Assembly: GCA_903907075.1 (NCBI GenBank)
Contig: CAIVMQ010000029.1
Coordinates: 62,001-126,000, forward strand
Source of the DNA: an uncultured Bacteroidia bacterium
GTDB lineage: Bacteria; Bacteroidota; Bacteroidia; Bacteroidales; Prolixibacteraceae
Direction: 5' to 3'
DNA length: 64,000 nt
Below, one piece after another: positions 51,537 to 62,243 of the stretch. The position numbers and the translations under genes are program-made. The notes below the pieces were generated by a model. That model did no database searches. It worked only from the letters and a program-made list of their open reading frames with translations, and was not told the origin of the DNA. Position 1 is the stretch's first letter. Each line of letters opens with the position of its first letter.

Positions 51537-52376
51537 ATGAAAGGGGGGTTTAATCTCTTTAACGGCAAATTCTTTCGCGATAACGAGCCTCTATTTTCAG
51601 GGCAAGATCTTGCCCGTTTAAATAGTGGCATTAAAGAATCATTTAGAGCTGTTAATAACCTGGTTATGTTTGCCAGAAGTAATTATGATTTCCTTCAGGA
51701 TTCACTTTCGGCGCTGGGACTGCCCATCCCAGCTGACTGGAACTTCGCTCGTTTCACGAGTGATTGCTCACGGTTTTTAAATAAAAATCATTTTTATCTG
51801 GCTGCTAGGATCGACATCTATTTTATTCCAGGAATCGATGGAACAGAATATCTTTTAACGGGCGAGGAGATACCGGGCGGCTATTTCACGCCTAAAGAGG
51901 GGAGCTTACTGATCGATATTTACACCGAAGAGACAAAGAATCGTTCTGTATATCAATCGTATGAACCGTCAAGCAGAACGTTATGGGATGCTGCTATGCG
52001 ATATGCCGCCGAGTCATCAAAACAGAACCTTATCCTACTTAATCATAAAGGGTTTGCCTGTGAATCGATAAAAGGCTCTTTTGGCTATCTAACCGATCAA
52101 ACTGCGATATTCCCCTCAAGTGATTCTCAAGGTTATTCACCACCGCTTGTCGAAGTTGTAAAAAGCTGTGCCAGAGCATGTGGATTTGAGACCCTGGAAA
52201 AGAAAGAGATTACAAAAGAAGAACTCCTTAACGCCGAGGAGCTTTTTCTTATCAATAATTTTAAAGGAGTAGAACCCGTATTAGGGCTTTATGCCAGAAG
52301 GTATTACACCACAGGGGGGATGACAATAGCCACAAAACTAACAGAAAAAGCTCAAAACGAACACCGGCAAGACTAA
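51537..52376 (+). CDS. aminotransferase class IV (PLP fold-type IV) protein
   Basis: FNLFNGKFFRDNEPLFSGQDLARLNSGIKESFRA...CESIKGSFGYLTDQTAIFP...EELFLINNFKGVEPVL. Confidence 0.8.
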   Translation: MKGGFNLFNGKFFRDNEPLFSGQDLARLNSGIKESFRAVNNLVMFARSNYDFLQDSLSALGLPIPADWNFARFTSDCSRFLNKNHFYLAARIDIYFIPGIDGTEYLLTGEEIPGGYFTPKEGSLLIDIYTEETKNRSVYQSYEPSSRTLWDAAMRYAAESSKQNLILLNHKGFACESIKGSFGYLTDQTAIFPSSDSQGYSPPLVEVVKSCARACGFETLEKKEITKEELLNAEELFLINNFKGVEPVLGLYARRYYTTGGMTIATKLTEKAQNEHRQD

Positions 52377-52483
52377 AAAGAAGTAATTACGCAAGCCAAT
52401 CAGACGGTAAATAATTCGATAGTTGTCTGCATGTAAAAACTACCACGTTAAATTTTAACTTCGGCAATTCTAAATACAATTTA

Positions 52484-53047
52484 ATGGACCCCTTTATAGC
52501 CCACTTAAATGCAATTTCTCCACTTACTGCTGAGGCACTTAAGGATTTATCGAGCCGATTTAAATATACATCTTTTAAAAGAGGTGAAATCATTAATCAG
52601 GAAGGGACAATTTGCCGGAGATTATTTTTTATAAATAAAGGTTTAGTAAAACATTACTACATCCATAAAGACAGGAAATTCATTGTGCGTTTCTTTTCAG
52701 AAAACAATGTATTCACTGTGCTGGATAGCTTTATACTGCAAACTCCGGCCGTATTTACCACCATCGCAATAGAAACAACTGAGATCACAATGCTCTCCTA
52801 TGAGGACATTGAAGAATTATGTAAAAAGCACCATTGCTTTGAAACCATAATCCGAAAGATTTTTGGTATGGCTGCCACAATTAATTTAAAACGGATTAAA
52901 GAGATGTTTGATGGAGATGCCACAGAACTGTATGAAAGTTTTATAATCGAATACCATGATCTGCTTCAGCGAATTAGTTTAGGAGACATCGCAGGCTATC
53001 TGGGAATATCACAAGTAACGCTAAGCCGAATAAGAGCTAAGCCTTGA
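52484..53047 (+). CDS. Crp/Fnr family transcriptional regulator
   Basis: Cyclic-nucleotide-binding-like domain and SLGDIAGYLGISQVTLSRIRAKP HTH. Confidence 0.92.
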   Translation: MDPFIAHLNAISPLTAEALKDLSSRFKYTSFKRGEIINQEGTICRRLFFINKGLVKHYYIHKDRKFIVRFFSENNVFTVLDSFILQTPAVFTTIAIETTEITMLSYEDIEELCKKHHCFETIIRKIFGMAATINLKRIKEMFDGDATELYESFIIEYHDLLQRISLGDIAGYLGISQVTLSRIRAKP

Positions 53048-53127
53048 TTTTTTAACATATGTAAAAAGAAAATCCATTTTACATAGGCAATTTTACATCC
53101 GTTTTTAATCAATTAAATATTTTCAAA

Positions 53128-53628
53128 ATGGATGACAATAAAAATCTAATCAACAACCAACCAACAGTTGGCAAAATGGCAAAAGCAGGTGCCTTATTCT
53201 TAGCCCTATGGGGAATCTTACATGTTTGGGTAGGCTATGAGGGCATACACCGCTATTTGACAATGGATATTGGAGGTCTGTGGGACATGGTTGCAGGCGG
53301 TAGCAACGCACCTCATAATTTAATACAGGTTACAAATGATGCCATCACAGCCAATCTTCAAAAACATTTGTTGTTGAATTTCTGCATGGATGTTGGTGGA
53401 TTTGGTGTTTTAGGACTTATACTTGCATGGGTAATTTACAATAGAGGATCTTGGATAGCATATTTTATTGCACTAATTGCAATTGGCATTTGTGATTTGT
53501 CATTCACGTTCTCATTAGTAACATCCGGCATTATTGAGCCTAATATACCAACAATCAGTGGGCCAATTATTTGGGTTATTGCCATGGGATTAATTCCATT
53601 TGGTCTATCATCACTAACAAAAAAATAA
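53128..53628 (+). CDS. hypothetical integral membrane protein
   Basis: Four predicted hydrophobic segments; follows the Crp/Fnr gene by about 80 nt. Confidence 0.7.
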   Translation: MDDNKNLINNQPTVGKMAKAGALFLALWGILHVWVGYEGIHRYLTMDIGGLWDMVAGGSNAPHNLIQVTNDAITANLQKHLLLNFCMDVGGFGVLGLILAWVIYNRGSWIAYFIALIAIGICDLSFTFSLVTSGIIEPNIPTISGPIIWVIAMGLIPFGLSSLTKK

Positions 53629-53635
53629 ACATACT

Positions 53636-54553
53636 ATGAGTAAATCAGTATTAGTAGTCGGAGGGACTGGCTACCTTGGTGGAAAGGTAATAAATCATTT
53701 ATTTAACCACAGCGCTAATGTTTTTGCATTGGTTCGTGAAGGCTCCAACACCCAAGAATTGGAATCAAAAGGGGTTCAGATTATCAGAGGCGATTTATCA
53801 AAACCTGAAACACTGCTGCCTGCGTTAAAAAATATGGATGCCGTAATATCTACGGCCATTGGTTATTCAAATCGCAAGAAAGGCGACAACCTAAAAAATG
53901 TGGATGATTTAGGCAACCGAAATCTGGTGAATGCTGTAAAGCTGTCCAATACCCCTCGCTTTGTTTTTACCAGCGTGCTTAATGTTCATCAGGCTGAATC
54001 TGTTCCCCACTTTTGGCAAAAGAAACTAATAGAAGATTATATGGATCAAATGGAGGTCCCTTATGTGGCATTAAGACCAGGTGCGTTCCTGGACCAAACA
54101 CCCAAAAATGATTTCTATGCCGGAGGATTAAAAAAAGGAAATCTAAAGGTTTTTGGCACTACCACAGTCAAATGGACTTATATTCTCTCGGACGATATAG
54201 CTAAGTATTTAGCCATTGCGGCAGTTGACGATACGATTCCCTTAGGCAGAATGGATATAGGAATGACCGAACCTATGAATATTCAGATGCTGGTAAAATA
54301 TGCGACTGAATATTCGGGCATGCCAATTAAAGTTGGCGCACTCCCTTGGGCTGTTATAGGTTCTATTTTTTCATTTATCGGTCTTTTTAAATCACAAATG
54401 GCGGACCTGAAAAAAATGTTCGACTACATGTTTTCAGGCCAATATGTTGCTGACACTAGCTTACAGTTGAAGTATTTTGGTGAAGTGCCTTCAGTTAAAG
54501 ATTCAGTATTCAGATATTGTGCGCAAATTGGATTACCCAAAAGATCGGCTTAA
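53636..54553 (+). CDS. NmrA/SDR-like NAD(P)-binding oxidoreductase
   Basis: SVLVVGGTGYLGGKVINHLFNHSANVFALVREGS; GDLSKPETL; FTSVLNVHQAE. Confidence 0.92.
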   Translation: MSKSVLVVGGTGYLGGKVINHLFNHSANVFALVREGSNTQELESKGVQIIRGDLSKPETLLPALKNMDAVISTAIGYSNRKKGDNLKNVDDLGNRNLVNAVKLSNTPRFVFTSVLNVHQAESVPHFWQKKLIEDYMDQMEVPYVALRPGAFLDQTPKNDFYAGGLKKGNLKVFGTTTVKWTYILSDDIAKYLAIAAVDDTIPLGRMDIGMTEPMNIQMLVKYATEYSGMPIKVGALPWAVIGSIFSFIGLFKSQMADLKKMFDYMFSGQYVADTSLQLKYFGEVPSVKDSVFRYCAQIGLPKRSA

Positions 54554-54845
54554 ATTTGGACTTTAAACACCAAATGCCTTCTAGCGCATAACTACATTTT
54601 GGCAAAAATCGAAGCTTGAATGAAAAGATCTCATAAATTAAGAAGTGTGGGCTCTTTCTAATAGATGCTGGATAAAGCCACCATATTTGATCTGGTTTAA
54701 AGTGATATCCCCTTTGTGAAGATTAATCCTTCCTAAACTCAACAAAAGTTGAGTCTATTACAATTAACCAAAAATTTTATTTGTTATTAAACCATTAAAT
54801 CATCAAAAGGATTAGTAAGAGCATTATGAGATAAAAACATTGACT

Positions 54846-54853
54846 TATATTTG
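54846..54853 (+). promoter_or_regulatory. -7 box TATATTTG upstream of the efflux operon
   Basis: TAnnTTTG match 18 nt before the ATG. Confidence 0.5.
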
Positions 54854-54871
54854 CACAAAAAAAAATTGTAA

Positions 54872-55921
54872 ATGAAAAGCGAATTAGAAAAAGAGCCAGA
54901 AGCACCTAAGAGTGTGTTACCTCGCATAATAATTTCGACTATTGTCGTTGTCGGTTTATTTTTCCTGGTTAAACAGGTCTGGTTTGCAATAAATCATGAA
55001 GAAACAGACAATGCGCAAGTTGAGATGAGGTTGGTTCCTATACTATCACGGGTATCTGGATTTGTTGCTAAGACCTACGCGGATGACTATTCGACAGTCT
55101 CCAAGGGGCAACTTTTAATGGTCATCGATTCCGCAGAACTTACCCTGCAGTTACAGGAGATGCAGGCCGATTTTGTACAATCCTTATCTGACATTGATAA
55201 CGCCAAGGCCTCCTTGGTAAATGCTGAAGCCTCTCTTGCTGCCTCTAAGGGTAATCTTGAGGTAATGAAGCAAAAACTCTCCCAGGCAACCAATGATCTA
55301 AGTCGTAATAAAAACCTATTGGCAGGAAGTGCAATTACCACTAAACAATTTGATGAGAGCCAATCGACATTTGATATCACAACCAAGCAACTTGAAGCGA
55401 GCAGAATCGAGGTCAAGGTTGCATCAACGCGTCTTGCGATCTTAGGTTCGCTGGTAAAAAAATCTGAAGCTCAGTCAGATATTAAGAAAGCCCATATTGA
55501 TCAACAGCGATTAAAACTCTCGTATTGCCGCGTCTATGCCATTGCAGATGGAAAACTTGGGAAAAGAAATATCGACGAAGGGGTGTTTATTCAGGCCGGC
55601 ACACCTCTTTTTACGATTGTGAACACTCAGAGCCAATGGGTTGTGGCAAACTTCAAAGAGAGCCAGCTAAAGAATATCCATGAAGGACAGGTCGTAAATC
55701 TTAAAATTGATGGTGACCGCAAATTGGTTATCAAGGGGAAGATTATTTCGGTTTCAGATGCAACAGGGGCAAAGTTTTCGCTTCTCCCACCCGATAATGC
55801 TACAGGAAATTTTGTAAAAGTAACTCAGCGAGTTCCTGTTCGGATTGAAATAATAGATGGGGCAAAATACAAAGATGTACTTCGCGCCGGAATGAGTGTG
55901 GTCGTTTCTGTACCCCTTTAA
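54872..55921 (+). CDS. HlyD/EmrA family membrane fusion protein
   Basis: NHEETDNAQVEMRLVPILSRVSGFVAKTYADDYSTVSKGQLLMVID; LSYCRVYAIADGKLGKRNIDEGVFIQAGTPLFTIV. Confidence 0.93.
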   Translation: MKSELEKEPEAPKSVLPRIIISTIVVVGLFFLVKQVWFAINHEETDNAQVEMRLVPILSRVSGFVAKTYADDYSTVSKGQLLMVIDSAELTLQLQEMQADFVQSLSDIDNAKASLVNAEASLAASKGNLEVMKQKLSQATNDLSRNKNLLAGSAITTKQFDESQSTFDITTKQLEASRIEVKVASTRLAILGSLVKKSEAQSDIKKAHIDQQRLKLSYCRVYAIADGKLGKRNIDEGVFIQAGTPLFTIVNTQSQWVVANFKESQLKNIHEGQVVNLKIDGDRKLVIKGKIISVSDATGAKFSLLPPDNATGNFVKVTQRVPVRIEIIDGAKYKDVLRAGMSVVVSVPL

Positions 55922-55929
55922 AATTTAGC

Positions 55930-57492
55930 ATGGAAGGTATAGGCAAGACAGCCAGGATCTTTATCGCGATTACAACGATCTCGGCTGCCATTATGGAGCT
56001 CATCGACACATCGATTGTGAATGTAGCGCTGAACCAGATGGCAGGCAACCTTGGTGCTTCAATTGAAGATATTGCATGGGTGATCACTTCCTATGCAATC
56101 GCCAATGTGATCATAATTCCGATGACCGGTTTTTTGGCCAACTATTTTGGAAGGAAGCAATACTACCTGGCTTCAATCGCTCTATTTACTGTAGCCTCGA
56201 TTCTTTGTGGTACCTCAACATCACTTTGGGAGATCGTCTTGTGGCGATTTGTTCAGGGGCTTGGAGGTGGTGCACTTCTATCTACCTCACAAGCCATATT
56301 GTTTGAGTCTTTCCCGGGCAAACAACGCGGAATGGCTGCTGCCCTTTTTGGCATGGGAGTTGTGCTTGGTCCTACGCTGGGACCCACTGTAGGTGGGATT
56401 ATTATCGACAGTTACTCGTGGCCTCTTATTTTCTTTATCAATGTTCCATTTGGAATTATTGCTACGCTGCTTACCCTGCGTTTTATCCCCGAAAGCCAGG
56501 CTCCAAAAAAGAAACCTCATATTGATTGGTCCGGTATTTTTCTCCTTACCATTGGGATAGCTTCATTGCAATATGTGTTAGAACGTGGAGAGGCAGAGGA
56601 CTGGTATGACTCAAGATTGATTATCGGACTTACACTAGTCGCAGCTGTGGGATTAGCAACATTCATCTGGTGGGAACTCAAGCAAAAAGAACCTGTTGTA
56701 AACCTGCATATTATGAACGATCGTAATATGGCCATTACAACATTTCTAACTTTTATTGTAGGATTTATTCTGTTTACCTCGGTATTTATCTTCCCACTTA
56801 TGTTGCAACGAGGATTAGGTTATACGGCCTATGAAACTGGACTAACCTTACTCCCTGCTTCTATATTATCTTTAATACTCATGCCTTTCATAGGCAAAAA
56901 ACTTCAAAATGGCGCCAAACCACAGATATTTGTCAGTATTGGGTTTATAACATTGATGGGGTTTGGAATACTTATGTCACGGGCAGATCTAAATGTTGGT
57001 TCAAGTTTCTTTGCTCTCCCACTAATGATCCGTGGAGCAGCCTTGGCATGTCTGTTTGTCCCACTTAATGCAATGGCTGTATCAGGATTACAACCTAAAG
57101 ATATCCCGCAAGGAATTGCTCTGAATAATATGATTCGGCAATTAGGGGGATCGTTCGGTATTGCGATCATAAATAACTACTTGGCACATCGAGTAGCTGC
57201 ACATCGAATCGATTTAATTAGTAATATCTATACTGGAGGAGAACAATTTACGGAACGGTATAATCAGATATATCATGGGTTACAATCCAAATTACCAATT
57301 GCTGCAAATTTGCAGCAACAAACTTATCAGATTATGGATTTAGCTATACTCAAACAAACATTAATGCTTAGTTATTTAGATGCATTTCTGTATGCCACAG
57401 CATTCATCTTATTTGCCTTTCCATTTATTCTACTCACACGCAACATGCGTATTAACAGTAAAAAAGCTTTAATGGCTGCCGAAGAGGTATAG
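55930..57492 (+). CDS. DHA2 family MFS multidrug transporter (EmrB/QacA-like)
   Basis: MELIDTSIVNVALNQMAGNLGASIEDIAWVITSYAIANVIIIPMTGFLANYFGRK; GMGVVLGPTLGPTVGGIIIDSYSW. Confidence 0.95.
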   Translation: MEGIGKTARIFIAITTISAAIMELIDTSIVNVALNQMAGNLGASIEDIAWVITSYAIANVIIIPMTGFLANYFGRKQYYLASIALFTVASILCGTSTSLWEIVLWRFVQGLGGGALLSTSQAILFESFPGKQRGMAAALFGMGVVLGPTLGPTVGGIIIDSYSWPLIFFINVPFGIIATLLTLRFIPESQAPKKKPHIDWSGIFLLTIGIASLQYVLERGEAEDWYDSRLIIGLTLVAAVGLATFIWWELKQKEPVVNLHIMNDRNMAITTFLTFIVGFILFTSVFIFPLMLQRGLGYTAYETGLTLLPASILSLILMPFIGKKLQNGAKPQIFVSIGFITLMGFGILMSRADLNVGSSFFALPLMIRGAALACLFVPLNAMAVSGLQPKDIPQGIALNNMIRQLGGSFGIAIINNYLAHRVAAHRIDLISNIYTGGEQFTERYNQIYHGLQSKLPIAANLQQQTYQIMDLAILKQTLMLSYLDAFLYATAFILFAFPFILLTRNMRINSKKALMAAEEV

Positions 57493-57606
57493 CAATAGAT
57501 TAAATTACACTTTAATCTATTCTGATTAGCACGCTAATTATGTTCATAAATATCAATTAATAAACTTTTGGGAAGTTAAAATTCCAAAACCACTAAAATA
57601 TCAAAC

Positions 57607-58911
57607 ATGAAATCAATACTTCTGATCATTGCCTTTGTCTATTCTGTTAATTTAGGGATCGCACAGGAGCTTATTGTCCCTAACGAACTCAAGCAATTTG
57701 TTGAACAGTCGTTTGTCAAATACCCTAAAGTAGCAGAGATGAAGGACCTGGTCTCGCTGAATGAGGTTAGGCTCAGGCTCGATAAAACGGCCTTATTACC
57801 TACGGCGATGGGTGATCTTTCCTATCGGCTACAATATCCAACACCTATTATCCAATTTCCCGGAGAAGGTGGCAAATTACAGGAGATCAAAATCCAGCCT
57901 AACGATAACTATAATGCCGGCATCACCTTGGCTCAGCCTTTAATTGACATGCGCCTTAATTCTGTTCTGAATAAGGCGAAGAGTGATATTAACCTCTCTA
58001 AAGATAACCTTGAAGGTTTCAAGCTAACACTGGCATATCAGGTTGCACAAATTTACTATTCGATAATTTTTTTAAATAAGAGTATTACTGTTCAACTGGA
58101 ACAAATCAAGTTACTTCAATCAACGTTAGAACAGATTGCAGTAAAAGTGAAAAATGGCGATGCTCTGCAATACGACCTGGTATCAACAGAAGTAAAATAT
58201 ACCAATGCAGTAAATTTCAACACCGATTTAATTGGACAACTCAACAAGCAATACAACATGCTTGGGATGCTTACCGGTTTAAATGGAAAGGACTACCTGA
58301 ATGAAACAAGTTTTAATTCTTCTGTATTTAATCTTATTACAGATTCAGTGTCCTCCTTTGCGTTACGCAACAATCCCGATATTCGGATAGCCGGCGATAA
58401 AATCAAATCTGCCAGTTGGGATATACTAACTGCAGAACGAAGCCGCATGCCTGCCGTTAATCTTCAGGCAGGAATGGGATATCGGAATGGATACATGCCC
58501 AATATTGATCTGGTTAACTTCAATTACTTCGTAGGACTAGGAATTACTATCCCGATCTTATCGGGCTCTCGACCCGGTTTTCAGCGAAAATTAGCGGTTA
58601 TTAATCATGATGCCACTCAAATGGCTCTTGAAACACAAAAAGTAGTTTTGAATAAAGATCTCTTGAATGCGTTAGAAGATATTTACAGAAATAAAAAGAA
58701 GCTAGCCAGCGCTGACACCTTAATAAAGCAGGCACAAATGGCGAATAACATAGCTGGTGAGCGTTATAAATTCGGGGTAATCACGAATCTGGATTTATTA
58801 ACTACCGTAACCAACTTCAAAGATGCTCAGCTAAGTCAACTTCAATTTGAATATAACCTGCTTGTCTCGCGGTTAGATCTTTGCCGATTGGCTGGAATAC
58901 GTTGGTGGTAA
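57607..58911 (+). CDS. TolC family outer membrane efflux protein
   Basis: Signal peptide; NAGITLAQPLIDMRLNSVLNKAK, NPDIRIAGDKIKSASWDILTAERSRMPAVNLQAG, AGERYKFGVITNLDLLTTVTNFKDAQL. Confidence 0.93.
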   Translation: MKSILLIIAFVYSVNLGIAQELIVPNELKQFVEQSFVKYPKVAEMKDLVSLNEVRLRLDKTALLPTAMGDLSYRLQYPTPIIQFPGEGGKLQEIKIQPNDNYNAGITLAQPLIDMRLNSVLNKAKSDINLSKDNLEGFKLTLAYQVAQIYYSIIFLNKSITVQLEQIKLLQSTLEQIAVKVKNGDALQYDLVSTEVKYTNAVNFNTDLIGQLNKQYNMLGMLTGLNGKDYLNETSFNSSVFNLITDSVSSFALRNNPDIRIAGDKIKSASWDILTAERSRMPAVNLQAGMGYRNGYMPNIDLVNFNYFVGLGITIPILSGSRPGFQRKLAVINHDATQMALETQKVVLNKDLLNALEDIYRNKKKLASADTLIKQAQMANNIAGERYKFGVITNLDLLTTVTNFKDAQLSQLQFEYNLLVSRLDLCRLAGIRWW

Positions 58912-58959
58912 ATTTTAATCCTATCAGGAAGAAGGTGTAAAACCGTCGAAATACACTTA

Positions 58960-59544
58960 CTAATTTGAATTAGGATCTTCGGGGAAGTTTTGCCAGGTCT
59001 CATAATGACCGCCGGCATTTTTAACACTCTCGAGCCAAAAATTACGATCGCTATTCAAAACCAATTTAGGATCTGCTTCGGCCACAAGCCACGAATTTTC
59101 TTTAATCTCGTTTTCAAGTTGCCCGGGACTCCATCCCGAATAACCTAGAAAGAACTTAATCTGAGCTGCATTGGCAATATCCAACTCAAGAGCCAATTTA
59201 ATCGCGTCAAAGTCACCACCCCAGTATAGCTCATCCTTAATATGAATACTATCTTTTATTTTATGCCCAAGAGTATGAATATAAAAGAGGCTATCACTCC
59301 CCACAGGTCCACCAATATACAATTCAGGGGTATACCCCGATGGCAGCCGAAATAGCCTGTTAATTTTAGCCTTAACAGGTTTGTTTAAAATAAACCCTAC
59401 TGCACCATTTTCTGAATATTCAGCTAAAAGGATTGCCGAACGGCAAAAAAAATTCCCTGCCATAAAAGGCTCTGAAATTATGATACGCCCTTGTCTTGGA
59501 GCAAGCTTTCGCTGTATCTTAAAAAAATCAAAATCGATCTTCAT
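58960..59544 (-). CDS. YqgE/AlgH family protein
   Basis: PRQGRIIISEPFMAGNFFCRSAILLAEYSENGAVGFILNKPV; FLGYSGWSPGQLENEI. Confidence 0.94.
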   Translation of the reverse strand: MKIDFDFFKIQRKLAPRQGRIIISEPFMAGNFFCRSAILLAEYSENGAVGFILNKPVKAKINRLFRLPSGYTPELYIGGPVGSDSLFYIHTLGHKIKDSIHIKDELYWGGDFDAIKLALELDIANAAQIKFFLGYSGWSPGQLENEIKENSWLVAEADPKLVLNSDRNFWLESVKNAGGHYETWQNFPEDPNSN

Positions 59545-59555
59545 TGTTCAATTTT

Positions 59556-59861
59556 TTATTTCTTTTCGATAATCACGAAAATATCTTCATTCTTTTTCTT
59601 CATCAAGAACTGTTCTCGGGCAAATTTTTCGAGATTCTTAGAGCTTGTCTTGAGCTCTTTTAATCGCTCATTATCAGTCTCTATTTTCTCCTTATAGTAG
59701 TTGCTTTCAATTCTGTATCTCTTAAGTTTATTCAGATTTTGACGTAGGAAAAGGATATTATGATCATCCAGAAAGATCATCCAAATGCTAAAAACCATAA
59801 AAGCCAACAAATATTTGTTCTTTATGGTTTTTAAAAATGCCTTTAGGATAATCGGTTTCAT
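59556..59861 (-). CDS. FtsB/DivIC family septum formation initiator protein
   Basis: One TM helix then coiled coil; LEKFAREQFLMKKKNEDIFVIIEKK. Confidence 0.85.
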   Translation of the reverse strand: MKPIILKAFLKTIKNKYLLAFMVFSIWMIFLDDHNILFLRQNLNKLKRYRIESNYYKEKIETDNERLKELKTSSKNLEKFAREQFLMKKKNEDIFVIIEKK

Positions 59862-60158
59862 GGAGACTATTAAAGTTAATGAAAAAACTAATTAATTGTT
59901 TAACAGACTGTTTATCTGATCGAAAATCTGTTGCGCATACAAATTAACTGAATCCTATTCACATTAGAAAGAAGATAATGCACTAAATTCTCAATGCATG
60001 GTGAATATTCAAGACTATAATTTGGAATACTAAGCTTTGAATAGTGCGAATCATACCTATAAGAATAAAGAATTTAACAAAAAACCGAACCATTGAACGG
60101 TATAAAGGGATATAATGCAGACCGCAATAAATTAAAGAATCGATTATCACCATGCGGA

Positions 60159-61799
60159 TTATTCATCCTTCTCCGGCAGAAAATTCGAGTACATAAAATC
60201 TGTTGCCGGAACAAAAGTTTCTTTTAAAGTGCGGATAGAGACCCAACGAAGCAGGTTAAATACCGATCCTGCCTTATCGTTTGTTCCTGAACCCCGCGAA
60301 CCACCAAACGGTTGCTGTCCGACTACGGCACCTGTAGGTTTATCGTTGATATAAAAATTACCTGCTGCATTACCTAACCGCCTAGTGATGTGCTGAATGG
60401 CATAGCGATCCTGCGCGAATACTGCTCCCGTAAGAGCATATGTTGAAGTAGTATCCACTAATGTTAAAGTCTCTTCAAGTTGATGATCGTCGTAAATAAA
60501 TATGGTAACAATAGGACCAAACAACTCCTCTTTCATGGTGATATAGTCTGATTTACAAGCCAGAATAACAGTTGGCTCGATAAAATATCCTTTTGATTTA
60601 TCGCAATTACCACCATAAAGTATTGTGGCATCGCTGTCGTCACGGGCTCTATCAATGAACCCTTTTAATTTATCAAACGAGGCCTCATCAATAACGGCAT
60701 TGATAAAATTAGTAAAATCCTCAGGCGGTCCCATTTTCAACCTTTTTAATTGTAAAAGAGTATAACCCCAGGTCTCTTCCCATATTGATGATGGAACATA
60801 AACACGGGAGGCGGCAGAACATTTCTGTCCTTGATATTCAAATGATCCCCTTACGATGGCCGTTGCCAGCGCTTTGACATCAGCAGATGGATGGGCAAAA
60901 ATAAAGTCTTTACCCCCCGTTTCACCAACTATTCGTGGGTATGATTTATAGTTGCAAAGATTGGCCCCAATAGTCTGCCAGATAGCTTGAAAGACCTCTG
61001 TGGAGCCGGTAAAGTGAATCCCAGCAAAGCTAGGATGGTTAAATATGACCTTTCCTGCGGCAGACCCTGAAACATAAACAAGGTTAATCACGCCATCGGG
61101 AAGGCCGGCTTCTTTGAGGATCTCCATGATTATTGCGGCGGAATAAACCGCAGCTTTTGACGGTTTCCAAACGCACACATTTCCCATCATTACAGGAGCC
61201 ACAGGAAGGTTACCGGCGATCGAGGTAAAATTAAATGGAGTAAGGGCAAAAACAAAACCTTCGAGAGGTCTAAATTCATTATAATTCCACATCCCAGGAT
61301 TCGAATCGGGCTGCATCTGATAGATCTGAGCCATACACTTCACACCAAACCGATAGAAATCGGCCAATTCACAGGCTGCATCAATCTCGGCCTGATAGGC
61401 ATTTTTAGACTGCCCCAGCATAGTGGCCGCATTTATTTTAGCTCGGTATGGGCCGGCAAGCAGATCTGCAGCTTTTAAAAAGATGGAGGCCCTATGTTGC
61501 CAGCTTAAATCAGACCATGCAGTGCGTGCTTTTAACGCTTCTTCAATAGCCTGGCTAACATCGCCCTCATCGCCCTGATAATAATACCCAAGCAAATGAC
61601 TTAATTCATGAGGTGGACGAATTTCAATTTTTGTTTTGCTTTTTACCTCCCGACCTCCAATAAGCATAGGCAATTCGACTACCGTTGATCGCATCTCAGC
61701 GATCATTGATTTTAACACCATTCGTTCTGAAGAACCTGGATGATAACTTTTTACCGGCTCATTTATTGGATCCGGAACATTGAAAAATCCTTTAGTCAT
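60159..61799 (-). CDS. pruA: L-glutamate gamma-semialdehyde (1-pyrroline-5-carboxylate) dehydrogenase; start revised to MTKGFFNVPDP at 61799
   Basis: FALTPFNFTSIAGNLPVAPVMMGN, GETGGKDFIFAHPSAD, FEYQGQKCSAASRVYVP, GQQPFGGSRGSGTNDKAG. Confidence 0.95.
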   Translation of the reverse strand: MTKGFFNVPDPINEPVKSYHPGSSERMVLKSMIAEMRSTVVELPMLIGGREVKSKTKIEIRPPHELSHLLGYYYQGDEGDVSQAIEEALKARTAWSDLSWQHRASIFLKAADLLAGPYRAKINAATMLGQSKNAYQAEIDAACELADFYRFGVKCMAQIYQMQPDSNPGMWNYNEFRPLEGFVFALTPFNFTSIAGNLPVAPVMMGNVCVWKPSKAAVYSAAIIMEILKEAGLPDGVINLVYVSGSAAGKVIFNHPSFAGIHFTGSTEVFQAIWQTIGANLCNYKSYPRIVGETGGKDFIFAHPSADVKALATAIVRGSFEYQGQKCSAASRVYVPSSIWEETWGYTLLQLKRLKMGPPEDFTNFINAVIDEASFDKLKGFIDRARDDSDATILYGGNCDKSKGYFIEPTVILACKSDYITMKEELFGPIVTIFIYDDHQLEETLTLVDTTSTYALTGAVFAQDRYAIQHITRRLGNAAGNFYINDKPTGAVVGQQPFGGSRGSGTNDKAGSVFNLLRWVSIRTLKETFVPATDFMYSNFLPEKDE

Positions 61800-62243
61800 G
61801 AGATTTAGCTTTAAATTTAAAACCTGATCTGATAATCCCAAATGGTAACTAAAGAACAAATCTAAAGGTTTGTGAACTTAAATTTGCTAATAAATATCAT
61901 CTTTTACTTTTAACTTACCTCAAATTAAGTAACTATACGTAGATATACAACACAGAATCACAAACATCTTACTCAATAGCAGCTAGATTACGTTTAATTC
62001 GAAGGTTTTAATATGTACTTGCAAAAGTAAAAAACAGCTCATTCTAAAGATGTCGGTTAAACCTTTTGAATAAAACGGCATCTAAACCATTAATTCAAAA
62101 TAACCCATCGGCAGCCTCAGAATCAAAGGAATGCCATAGTTGAAAAAACCTTTTGAATAGCACCAAAGGCACATTTATAAGTGATTCGATAAAGGCATTA
62201 GTATCCTTTTAATGAAATAAAAGATTTTCAAATGATCGGTTTT

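Noticed and set aside
54600-54790. Possible transposase or other gene remnant (MLDKATIFDLV*SDIPFVKINPS...)
   Set aside because: Stops in all useful stretches and no confident family match by eye.
61290-61320. tRNA T-arm-like string GGATTCGAATCGGG
   Set aside because: Inside the pruA CDS; no surrounding cloverleaf.
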